DNA from: Candidatus Parvarchaeota archaeon
GTDB lineage: Archaea; Nanobdellota; Nanobdellia; Parvarchaeales; Parvarchaeaceae
DNA length: 8,802 bases
NCBI GenBank assembly: GCA_025920305.1
Contig: JAPDMB010000023.1
Location: 1-8,802 of the forward strand
Direction of reading: 5' to 3'
The translations under genes and the position numbers were made by a program. The notes beneath the pieces were generated by a model. The model was not told where the DNA came from and did no database searches. It worked only from the letters and a program-made list of their open reading frames with translations. Positions 1-5,988 of this stretch are shown here, in pieces; positions within the stretch are counted from its first letter, which is position 1; each line of letters begins with the position of its first letter.

Positions 1-129
1 TATTTTGAGGGGGAGGGTGCAGGTACAACTTCTATAAATCCAATCACGATTAGTTGGCTCCGCACCCGTGCATATCCTCCTAACGGCGTAATGCCTTCCG
101 TGAGCTTCGGAAGCGTAAGCTCAGTATGA
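1..129 (+). CDS. Possible 3' end of an upstream gene (partial, unidentified)
   Basis: Frame 1 is open from the window edge to a TGA at 127-129, giving 42 residues. The tail is rich in Gly, Ser, Thr and Pro (it includes GAGTTSI, AYPPNG and SFGSVSSV) and has no recognisable domain. A low-complexity tail that overlaps a cluster of RNA hairpins is reminiscent of the ends of IS200/IS605-type TnpB genes, whose omega RNA overlaps the 3' coding end. That is only a guess, because the diagnostic catalytic part would lie before position 1. An open frame this short could occur by chance, and the opposite strand is also open here. It could equally be noncoding. Confidence 0.25.
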   Translation, partial: YFEGEGAGTTSINPITISWLRTRAYPPNGVMPSVSFGSVSSV

Positions 130-187
130 TCTTCTGAGGAGTATACCTACCTCAGGAAGAAACTCAACCATCCTCTTAGATTGAGGT
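95..187 (+). other. Cluster of RNA hairpins, possible structured RNA or end of a mobile element
   Basis: Several stems lie side by side. CTTCCG at 95-100 pairs with CGGAAG at 108-113. The loop of that stem (TGAGCTT, 101-107) is complementary to AAGCTCA at 117-123, so the two are either alternative folds or a compact pseudoknot. CTTCTGAGG at 131-139 pairs with CCTCAGGAAG at 150-159, with one bulged G. CTCAA at 163-167 pairs with TTGAG at 181-185. Upstream, GGGTGC at 15-20 can also pair with GCACCC at 62-67. I do not see RNase P, SRP or 5S rRNA signature sequences. The strand is not determined, since the stems exist on both. Confidence 0.35.
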
Positions 188-324
188 AGCTGAATTATTA
201 TACTTGCATTCATACAATTAAAGAAGGTTACTTGTTATATCTATCTAATAAGAGTACAAAGCCACCTATTCCGCTGTTTTATATCTGCCTCTCTAGCCCG
301 ATAAGTTAATCGATGCGGCAAAGC

Positions 325-334
325 ATAAATATAA
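325..334 (+). promoter_or_regulatory. TATA box for the Lrp-like/radA/mrp operon
   Basis: The AT-rich stretch ATAAATATAA lies about 40 nt before the ATG at 370. A start site about 26 nt downstream of its centre would fall near 356-358, leaving a leader of about 12 nt. No strong Shine-Dalgarno sequence is seen ahead of the ATG, consistent with a short leader. Confidence 0.5.
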
Positions 335-369
335 CAAACTTGTTAATAACTAAAAGCGATGGATAATCT

Positions 370-618
370 ATGTTAGGGGCTTTAATCTACGTCAAGTTAA
401 AGGAGAACGTTCCGGTTTCTTCGCTTGAGATAGCTCAGGATATAGCTAAGCTAAAGGACGTAAGCGAGGTATTGCTGACCAGCGGTGAATGGCCGATCAT
501 CGTGAAGATAAACTACAACACGATGATGGAATTATCGGAATTCGTTGTCTCAGAGTTAGGCAAGATAAGAGGGATCGGGAACACGGACACGGTCGTGATA
601 CTGGACCAAGTAAAGTAG
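370..618 (+). CDS. Stand-alone Lrp/AsnC effector-binding (RAM) domain protein
   Basis: This 82-residue protein corresponds to the C-terminal ligand-binding half of Lrp/AsnC regulators. It begins with a beta strand (LGALIYVKLK), continues with a helix, then VSEVLLTSGEWPIIVKI (residues 31-47), a second helix, and the characteristic IRGIGNTDTVVIL end (67-79). The DNA-binding helix-turn-helix is absent and the length matches stand-alone RAM proteins, so it is not a truncation. Such proteins form oligomers that bind amino acids or other small molecules and may modulate full-length Lrp partners; the ligand here is unknown. Its TAG stop sits in the Shine-Dalgarno of radA, 8 nt before the radA start, so the two are almost certainly co-transcribed. 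Confidence 0.85.
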   Translation: MLGALIYVKLKENVPVSSLEIAQDIAKLKDVSEVLLTSGEWPIIVKINYNTMMELSEFVVSELGKIRGIGNTDTVVILDQVK

Positions 619-623
619 GAGGG
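618..623 (+). promoter_or_regulatory. Shine-Dalgarno that fixes the radA start
   Basis: GGAGGG overlaps the last base of the preceding stop codon and lies 3 nt before the ATG at 627. The reading frame extends further upstream to an ATG at 489, but that extension runs inside the preceding gene, is rich in His, Arg and Asp, and is not RadA-like. The site therefore supports 627 as the start. Confidence 0.75.
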
Positions 624-626
624 ATT

Positions 627-1631
627 ATGGCAGAGACGGAAAACAAAGAGGAAAAAGAAAAGGAGGAGGAGTTCGAGTACAAGGACATAAAGGACTTAGA
701 GGGGGTGGGAAGCGCCATAGCCGCCAAGCTGAGAAATGCCGGCTACATCGATATAATCTCACTGGCCACGGCGAATCCATTGACGGTTGCAGAGGTCGCG
801 GAGATAGGCGAGCCGACAGCGAGGAAGATAATAGCCCAGGCGAGAGAGGAAGCGAAGATGAACTTCATGTCTGGCCTGGAGTTCGAGGACAGGAGAAAAG
901 CGGTCCAGAGGATAACAACGGGAAGCAAAGCCCTGGATATACTCTTAGGAGGAGGGGTAGAGACACAGGCTATAACCGAATTCTACGGAGAATACGGCTC
1001 CGGGAAGAGCCAGGTAGCCTTCCAGCTGGCTATAAACTGCCAGCTTCCAATCTCGAAGGGAGGGCTGGACGGGCACGTCATATGGATTGACACGGAGGGG
1101 ACCTTCAGACCCTCAAGGATCGAACAGCTGGCCATAGCGCAGGGGCTGGACCCGAAGACAGCCCTGGAGAACATAAAGATAGGCAGAGCATACTCATCCG
1201 ATCACCAGGTGCTATTGGTAGATAAGATACCGGATATAGTGAATGCGGACCCGAAGATAAAGCTGGTGATAGTTGACAGCATGATGGCCCTGTTCAGAGC
1301 TGAATACGTGGGAAGAGGGACCTTAGCGGACAGGCAGCAGAAGGTAAATGTGATAATGCACAACCTCCAGAGGCTTGCAGACAGGTTCAATCTGGCAGTA
1401 TACGTGACAAATCAGGTGATGGCAAAGCCTGACGTGCTTTTCGGCGACCCGACCATCGCGGTCGGAGGCCATATCATAGGCCATGTCGCGACTTACAGGG
1501 TATACTTAAGAAAAGGCAAGAAAGGCATACGCATAGCGAGGCTGGTGGATTCTCCAAACCTTCCGGAGGGAGAGGCTACTTTTGAGGTAACCTCCGAAGG
1601 CATAAAGGACGTAGAGGAAAAAGAAAAATGA
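627..1631 (+). CDS. radA: DNA repair and recombination protein RadA
   Basis: Archaeal RecA/Rad51-family recombinase of 334 residues, the expected size. It forms ATP-dependent filaments on single-stranded DNA and catalyses strand exchange. After an acidic N-terminal tail comes the helix-hairpin-helix domain (LEGVGSAIAAKL near 24-35; IGEPTARKIIAQAR near 60-73). The core starts at ITTGSKALDILLGGGVET. Walker A is GEYGSGKSQ (121-129), DTEGTFRPSRIE follows near 155, Walker B is LVIVDS (213-218), then RAEYVGRGTLADRQQK, TNQV (261-264) and the DNA-binding loop region FGDPTIAVGGH. The C-terminal ARLVDSPNLPEGEATF is typical. The interdomain polymerisation motif usually written FxxA reads FMSG (80-83). 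There is no intein. The gene sits between an Lrp-like gene and mrp, whose ATG overlaps its stop (ATGA). Confidence 0.97.
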   Translation: MAETENKEEKEKEEEFEYKDIKDLEGVGSAIAAKLRNAGYIDIISLATANPLTVAEVAEIGEPTARKIIAQAREEAKMNFMSGLEFEDRRKAVQRITTGSKALDILLGGGVETQAITEFYGEYGSGKSQVAFQLAINCQLPISKGGLDGHVIWIDTEGTFRPSRIEQLAIAQGLDPKTALENIKIGRAYSSDHQVLLVDKIPDIVNADPKIKLVIVDSMMALFRAEYVGRGTLADRQQKVNVIMHNLQRLADRFNLAVYVTNQVMAKPDVLFGDPTIAVGGHIIGHVATYRVYLRKGKKGIRIARLVDSPNLPEGEATFEVTSEGIKDVEEKEK

Positions 1632-2662
1632 ATATCCCCAAGGAGGAGTCTGAAAGGATTCTGTCCATTCTAAGCGGTGTAAACGATCCGGAGATAGGCA
1701 TAAGCATCGTCAAACTGAGGATGATAGATTCGGTCGAGAGAGAGGACGGCAGGCTGATAGTCAATTTGAAGCTCACCGTCCCAGGATGCCCGCTTTCAGA
1801 GACGCTTGAGAAGGATATAACCGACAGGCTTAACTCCGCAGGCTACCAGGATGTGGAGGTTAAATTCGGATACATGTCAAAGGAGGAATTGAATGAGGTC
1901 AAAGAGCAGCTAAAGAGAGAGAAAAGGATGACTCCTCCGCCGATAGAGAAATATGAAAAAAGAGGCATAGGGAACATAATAGCCGTATACTCAGCGAAGG
2001 GCGGCGTAGGCAAGAGCACGGTCGTCTCAATGCTTGCGCTGGCTGCGGAACAGCTGGGCTATAAGGCAGGGATACTTGACTGCGATGTATCAGGTCCTTC
2101 AATAAGATCTATATTCAAAATTAAAGGGCTCGCAGAGGTCGGAGAGGACAAGAGATTCATACCGAAGGAAGCCAATGGAATAAAGATGATAGGCGCAGAC
2201 ATGCTGACGGATGCCCAGGTACTGATATGGAGGGGCCCATTGGTGTCATCGGCGATAAAGCAGATGTACAGCGATACTGACTGGGGCGATCTGGATGTCC
2301 TGTTCCTCGATCTGCCGCCGGGTACAAGCGATGCCCCTCTGACGGTCTTCCAGTCCCTGCCAGTCGACAAGATAGTGATAGTCACCACTCCAAATAGCCT
2401 GGCGCAGATAACTGGCAAGAAGACGGAATTGATGGCGGATGCGCTGAAGATACCTGTCGCCGGGGTGATAGAGAATATGGACTATATAGAGCATGGAGGG
2501 GAGAGGATATACCTTGAGAATAGGAACAAGGACATCTCATTCAATGGGGAGATACTGGCTAAATTACCCTACGATCTGGACATAGAGGGCAAGATAGCTG
2601 GGGGAAAGCTGGATAAGGGGGTGTCAGACGCCTTAGTCGAGGTCATAAAGAGGTTAATGTAA
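1628..2662 (+). CDS. mrp: Mrp/ApbC-type iron-sulfur carrier P-loop ATPase with N-terminal DUF59 domain
   Basis: This 344-residue protein has a DUF59/MIP18-like domain (about residues 7-85, with DPEIGISIVKL and VPGCPLSETL) fused to an Mrp/NBP35 (ParA-like) ATPase. The deviant Walker A AKGGVGKST is at 123-131, GILDCDVSGPSI follows near 148, WRGPLVSSAIKQM near 201, and LDLPPGTSD at 227-235. Family members assemble or transfer [4Fe-4S] clusters to apoproteins. The usual C-terminal CxxC that holds a bridging cluster, found just after VxENM, is missing: the segment here reads VIENMDYIEHGGERIYL, and Cys54 and Cys152 are the only cysteines. Cluster binding by this protein is therefore doubtful, or may use Cys54 of the DUF59 domain. 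Translation is probably coupled to radA through the 4-nt ATGA overlap. Confidence 0.9.
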   Translation: MNIPKEESERILSILSGVNDPEIGISIVKLRMIDSVEREDGRLIVNLKLTVPGCPLSETLEKDITDRLNSAGYQDVEVKFGYMSKEELNEVKEQLKREKRMTPPPIEKYEKRGIGNIIAVYSAKGGVGKSTVVSMLALAAEQLGYKAGILDCDVSGPSIRSIFKIKGLAEVGEDKRFIPKEANGIKMIGADMLTDAQVLIWRGPLVSSAIKQMYSDTDWGDLDVLFLDLPPGTSDAPLTVFQSLPVDKIVIVTTPNSLAQITGKKTELMADALKIPVAGVIENMDYIEHGGERIYLENRNKDISFNGEILAKLPYDLDIEGKIAGGKLDKGVSDALVEVIKRLM

Positions 2663-2676
2663 GCTCTATACGCTGG

Positions 2677-2794
2677 ATGCGGGATATCTCTTTATGAATT
2701 TGACTAACCAATTTGACATTCATCCAACACAGCGATGGAACCTGGCTTTGTTTATAGATCAAATTTCCTTCCCTTCTTGGCTCTTATCCCGCAT
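2677..2794. repeat. Nested inverted repeats in the mrp-downstream spacer
   Basis: In the 238-nt gap between mrp and the next gene, ATGCGGGAT (2677-2685) is perfectly complementary to ATCCCGCAT (2786-2794). Nested inside, AATTTGA (2710-2716) is complementary to TCAAATT (2759-2765). A direct copy AATTTGAC also occurs at 2697-2704 and 2710-2717. The pairing could shape an mRNA 3' end or a small RNA of about 120 nt. I recognise no RNA family and see no T-run directly after the outer stem. Confidence 0.4.
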
Positions 2795-2870
2795 GCTTTC
2801 GCCTCTTGCATTTTAAACTCGCTACTGGTATATTGATGTTATGAAATTGCTACTATTAAAGTAATATGAC

Positions 2871-2880
2871 TTTAAATATA
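2871..2880 (+). promoter_or_regulatory. TATA box for the 597-residue gene
   Basis: TTTAAATATA begins 30 nt before the ATG at 2901. With the usual TATA-to-start distance, transcription begins on or next to the A of the ATG, so this mRNA is probably leaderless. A weaker box, CATATAAAA, lies at about 2889-2897 but is too close to serve this start. Confidence 0.6.
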
Positions 2881-2900
2881 AGCTGCTTCATATAAAAGTC

Positions 2901-4694
2901 ATGGCCAGCAAATTTGAAGTTATATTTGGGGCCACGGCGCATGAACTGAAAATTAGGATAGCAGATATACGTGACTCACTCGGTAAGGAAACCGCTACCG
3001 AGGTGGCGAGAATCCTTGGGAAGTATAATACGGAAGCGGCTGTACTAATCGCTATGAAATTGTCGCATATTGCTGAATATACAGACAAAGAAACTACGAT
3101 CAAAGCGGCGAGAACAGTCGAGAAGTATGAAGAGGGAGCGGCTGAAGAGATCGCTTTGGGATTGGCGCGGGTTGCTGAGGATACAAAGAACAAAGAGAGG
3201 GTGAAGCGCATCGCCAATATAATGTCGCTCGATGAGATAGTAAGCACCGTCGGGGAGCATAGAAGGAGAGCAGCTAGAGAAATCGCTTGGAGATTGTCAT
3301 ATGTTGCTGAATATACAAACGACAAAGAAGCCACAAGCGAGGTGGCGAGAACCATCGGGAAATATAAAGGGAAAGTAGCTGTGGCAATCGCCGATGGATT
3401 GTTGCTTGTTGCTAAACATACAAACGACAAAGAAGCCACGATCAAAACGGCAAGAATCGTTGGAAAATATAATGAGGAAGTAGCTGAAAGAGTCGCTCGA
3501 GAATTGTGGTATTTTGCTGTGTATACCGAGGATAGAGGGAGCGTGATATCCGCCTGTAAACTTGTGGATAAAGTCGGAAGCGATGTATTCAATATACTCG
3601 ATTACAAAGACCTCGTTGAAGTGCATAAAAAGAGACTGGATGACCTGGTGGATGATAAAGACAGTTTCGATGCTGTGGCGGCTTACCTGAAGTCTGAAGA
3701 GAAGCTGCCTTTGCCGTCCAAGAACAATATTGCTGACTATGGAGCGGTAGTTTCCAATTACCTGTCCAAAGAGTATGGGATCAAGAAGAAACTGAATAAT
3801 AACCAGATTCTGATGCTATTTTCTGTGAAAAGAGAAGAAAGAGCAGGACTGGCCGAACTTGTGAATAACTCCCAAGAGACTCGCAGGAAGGACTATTCCA
3901 TAGCGGTAGGCGATGGAGACACCTCAATCAAAGTCGACAGGGAGAAGCTCCCTTATCTTACATTGATAGCGATCACTGGCTCCAGGAACCCTGCGAAGGA
4001 GAAGGAAGCCTTCGATTCCATATCGAAGATAGTCGGTGAGAAGGAGATAAGGAAGGCAAGGAATACCTTTACTTCAAACTATAAATCTCTTAGGCGTAGA
4101 TTGGCTGAGCTTATAAATGAGAAAAAGACAGATGAAGCCCTGAAGATACTCAGAGAAACAAATAACGATGATATAAACAATGTACTGGCATATGCAGATT
4201 ATAGGAATATTAATCTCAGCGGGAACGTCCTCGAGGCTGTGGAAAGCAACAATCCGCTTGACTATGACAGCAGGGTCCAGATAGCCTGCGTCTACCTGCC
4301 ACGGAACTATTACGATGGAATATATGAGTACTGCAAAGACAACAGGTTTACCCTTGTCAGATATGATATAGGCGGAAGGAGCCTTGGAAGTGCCATATGC
4401 TACGGGGAGGGAGATACTTTCCTCGTCGATTCGGTCGAGGGGCACCGCGTTTTCAGGAAACCGCAGATATTCAAAGCTGTCTATGAGGATCTGCTGACTA
4501 GAGCTAAGGAGAAGGGATACAAGAGAATCATTTTCAGCAGCAGTGGGGGGAACAAGACACCTATGGAATTCATCAAATATCTAGATAGCATCGGGCTTCA
4601 TAAAGGGAGCGTGAAGATGGAGCTGAACACTAAGGGATACCTTGAAGCTCATAAAGGCAACGTTGGGGGGTACGTGGTAAATCGAGTGAAGTAA
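2901..4694 (+). CDS. Hypothetical protein: N-terminal helical (HEAT-like) repeats, possible C-terminal GNAT-like domain
   Basis: I do not recognise this 597-residue family. Residues 21-228 hold about six helix-turn-helix repeats with a 34-35-residue period: a VAEYT/VAKHT start, a charged NDKEAT linker, AR-hydrophobic-GKY, then an amphipathic helix such as AVAIADGLLL. One unit (91-134) is longer, at 44 residues. They look like alpha-alpha (HEAT/ARM-type) repeats that bind a protein or nucleic acid. Residues 229-450 are mostly helical, charged and unassigned. Residues 460-597 are mixed alpha/beta. IGGRSLGSAICYGEGDTFLVDSVEG, a long helix (IFKAVYEDLLTRAKEKGY), the strand KRIIFSSS and NKTPMEFIKYLDSIGL follow the order of strands, helix and Asn-containing end of an acetyltransferase fold, but without a clear acetyl-CoA-binding R/QxxGxG/A. 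No signal peptide or membrane segment is visible. It is probably transcribed alone from its own leaderless promoter. Confidence 0.8.
   Translation: MASKFEVIFGATAHELKIRIADIRDSLGKETATEVARILGKYNTEAAVLIAMKLSHIAEYTDKETTIKAARTVEKYEEGAAEEIALGLARVAEDTKNKERVKRIANIMSLDEIVSTVGEHRRRAAREIAWRLSYVAEYTNDKEATSEVARTIGKYKGKVAVAIADGLLLVAKHTNDKEATIKTARIVGKYNEEVAERVARELWYFAVYTEDRGSVISACKLVDKVGSDVFNILDYKDLVEVHKKRLDDLVDDKDSFDAVAAYLKSEEKLPLPSKNNIADYGAVVSNYLSKEYGIKKKLNNNQILMLFSVKREERAGLAELVNNSQETRRKDYSIAVGDGDTSIKVDREKLPYLTLIAITGSRNPAKEKEAFDSISKIVGEKEIRKARNTFTSNYKSLRRRLAELINEKKTDEALKILRETNNDDINNVLAYADYRNINLSGNVLEAVESNNPLDYDSRVQIACVYLPRNYYDGIYEYCKDNRFTLVRYDIGGRSLGSAICYGEGDTFLVDSVEGHRVFRKPQIFKAVYEDLLTRAKEKGYKRIIFSSSGGNKTPMEFIKYLDSIGLHKGSVKMELNTKGYLEAHKGNVGGYVVNRVK
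3301..3500 (+). repeat. 105-bp tandem coding repeat inside the 597-residue gene
   Basis: The 22 bases at 3313-3334 recur without mismatch at 3418-3439, exactly 105 nt (35 codons) later. Flanking sequence in both copies remains similar (GTTGCT before; GGCGAGAA or GGCAAGAA and GGAAATAT or GGAAAATAT after). Earlier copies (near 3070 and 3180) are more diverged. Near-identity at the nucleotide level suggests a recent duplication or gene conversion of one repeat unit. Confidence 0.8.
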
Positions 4695-4713
4695 TTGCAC
4701 GAAGTCTGAAGTC

Positions 4714-4726
4714 TGTTTTTATTTAT
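4714..4726 (+). terminator. T-rich terminator candidate
   Basis: TGTTTTTATTTAT lies about 20 nt after the stop at 4694, and T-rich tracts of this type terminate archaeal transcription. It sits among three copies of GAAGTC (4701, 4708 and 4727), which do not form an obvious hairpin with it. Confidence 0.4.
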
Positions 4727-4778
4727 GAAGTCAGATCTTTGTTTAGAATATTTATACAGAGCCTGCCGGATGCAAAGG

Positions 4779-4787
4779 TTTTTAAAC
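4779..4787 (+). promoter_or_regulatory. TATA box for the YvcK-like gene
   Basis: The sequence TTTTTAAAC lies about 40 nt before the ATG at 4821. A start about 26 nt after its centre would be near 4809, giving a leader of about 12 nt. An AAGG tract lies near its expected start, with no strong Shine-Dalgarno sequence. Confidence 0.5.
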
Positions 4788-4820
4788 AAGTTCTATTCAT
4801 AGTAAGGTTATAGATAATTT

Positions 4821-5741
4821 ATGAAGACCATTACCATTTTCGGCGGAGCTGGTGCCAGGAACACCTTACTGGCCCTGAAGAGACTGGGCGGGATCAAGGT
4901 CTACAGCGTACCATCAGTCTTTGATTCCGGCGGCTCGTCAGGCGAGATAAGGCGTAATTTTAAGATATATGCTTTAGGCGATCTTAGGGACCACCTCATA
5001 GCTGCTTCGGAGGATAAGAAGACGGCTTCGATCTTTTCCGCGAGGGTAAGCACAGGGGGCGAAAATAGCAACCTAGGCAATCTCCTCCTTTTGAACATGG
5101 CTAAGAAATACGGAAGCAAATATATAGATGTCGCTCACAGGCTCCTTGCGATACCTAAGCATATAAGGGTCATACCAATCGTCTCGGATGTGAACTACAC
5201 GGGAAATCTGATAATATACTCAAACAGGGGCAGATCCGTCGGGGAGGACAGCTTAGACGTGAATAGGAAGATAAAGGTCAGGGATGTGAAGCTGGAGAAG
5301 AAAGCAGTCGTAAACGAGGAGGTAAGAAAGGCTGTAAGATCCTCTGATTATGTGGTCTTCGGCCCTGGAGACCTTTACTCCTCCTTGATCCCAAACCTGC
5401 TGGTTGACGGCGTCCTGCCAGCAATCAACAGATCTAAAGCCAAAAAGATACTGATAACGAATATAATGAACAAGGTGAGCGAGACCAGCGGCTTCAACAC
5501 CTCTGACTTTGTGAACGAATTCAGCAGGTTTGGATTGAACTTTGATAGAGTAATCTCAAATAACAACTATCCGAATAAAGCTGTGAAAATCAAGGCTAAA
5601 TACGGCTACCTGTCAGGGTTCGTAAAGAATGATATAAAAGGGGAAAACGTGATCGAAGCCGACCTTCTAAATGAACAGGTGCCTTATGAGCATGATCCTG
5701 AGAAACTAGGCAAAGTCTTCGAAGATTACCTGTTGAGATGA
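4821..5741 (+). CDS. YvcK/CofD-fold family protein (gluconeogenesis-factor type)
   Basis: This 306-residue protein has the layout of the YvcK branch of the CofD-like superfamily. It has a nucleotide-binding start (ITIFGGAGARNTLLAL, 4-19), the DSGGSSGEIRR loop (35-45), ALGDLRDHLIA (51-61), a GNLLL helix (86-90), FGPGDLYSSLIPNLLV (180-195) and an ITNIMNKVSETSGF segment (212-225). Bacterial YvcK proteins bind UDP-sugars such as UDP-GlcNAc and are needed for gluconeogenic growth and wall regulation; the CofD branch transfers 2-phospholactate in coenzyme F420 synthesis. The DSGGSSG and GPGDLYSS motifs favour YvcK over CofD. The first loop reads GGAGARN rather than the common GGGTG. The ligand in archaea, which lack murein, is not evident. 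It is transcribed alone, apparently from its own promoter. Confidence 0.82.
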   Translation: MKTITIFGGAGARNTLLALKRLGGIKVYSVPSVFDSGGSSGEIRRNFKIYALGDLRDHLIAASEDKKTASIFSARVSTGGENSNLGNLLLLNMAKKYGSKYIDVAHRLLAIPKHIRVIPIVSDVNYTGNLIIYSNRGRSVGEDSLDVNRKIKVRDVKLEKKAVVNEEVRKAVRSSDYVVFGPGDLYSSLIPNLLVDGVLPAINRSKAKKILITNIMNKVSETSGFNTSDFVNEFSRFGLNFDRVISNNNYPNKAVKIKAKYGYLSGFVKNDIKGENVIEADLLNEQVPYEHDPEKLGKVFEDYLLR

Positions 5742-5957
5742 TACTGCTTTTTCAGTCCTTCCTAATCGATAGCCACTTTTACTTGATCGAAATAATGGGA
5801 TGATCATTAAGAATATCATCGTCAAGAACTGTGTTGGAATCTAATCTATAGGATAGGTAGGCTTTATGCAAAGTCACCCATACTGAAGGTAAGTTTCAAA
5901 TATACCGGCCCCTGCCATTGAGCAGTGTAAGGTTCTTATCTCGCTTCAGCGAGGCAG
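5742..5957. other. Intergenic spacer with two small hairpins
   Basis: No gene-sized open frame is visible in this spacer. GATGAT (5799-5804) pairs with ATCATC (5815-5820). CTCGC (5940-5944), a TTCA loop and GCGAG (5949-5953) form a perfect 5-bp hairpin ending 4 nt before the glpA TATA box. A T5 run at 5748-5752, just after the YvcK-like stop, may help end that transcript. I recognise nothing else here. Confidence 0.4.
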
Positions 5958-5966
5958 ATATTTAAA
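5958..5966 (+). promoter_or_regulatory. TATA box for the glpA-coxG unit
   Basis: ATATTTAAA begins exactly 31 nt before the ATG at 5989, which places the transcription start on the start codon (leaderless mRNA). The same box at the same distance occurs before the ferredoxin ATG at 8162. A perfect hairpin (5940-5953) sits directly upstream of the box, where a regulator or BRE-binding factor would act. Confidence 0.65.
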
Positions 5967-5988
5967 CTTTGAATGCATTGGATGATAG

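Noticed and set aside
1..148. Open frame on minus through the window edge
   Set aside because: No ATG start is found, and it lies antisense to hairpins and to another open frame. I recognise no domain, so neither strand can be called coding with confidence.
121..213. A 30-codon minus-strand open frame with an AT-rich box (277-284) upstream
   Set aside because: It is too short, has no family resemblance, and the predicted start of transcription is about 40 nt too early for a leaderless gene. It could only be a leader of an RNA over the hairpin cluster.
489..626. A 46-residue N-terminal extension of RadA from the ATG at 489
   Set aside because: It overlaps the Lrp-like gene in another frame, has no RadA similarity, and a good Shine-Dalgarno at 618-623 points to the ATG at 627.
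2735..2836. A 33-residue hydrophobic open frame in the mrp-downstream spacer
   Set aside because: No promoter or ribosome-binding site fits, and it lies between the inverted repeats. Chance is sufficient.
3301..3500. CRISPR-like direct repeats
   Set aside because: There are only two near-identical units, they lie in frame within a coding sequence at 35-codon spacing, and the intervening sequence is also homologous.
2888..3592. A 234-codon minus-strand open frame opposite the helical-repeat gene
   Set aside because: It is a shadow of the repeated codon pattern of the + strand gene, with a low-complexity Ser/Ala/Leu product and no promoter.
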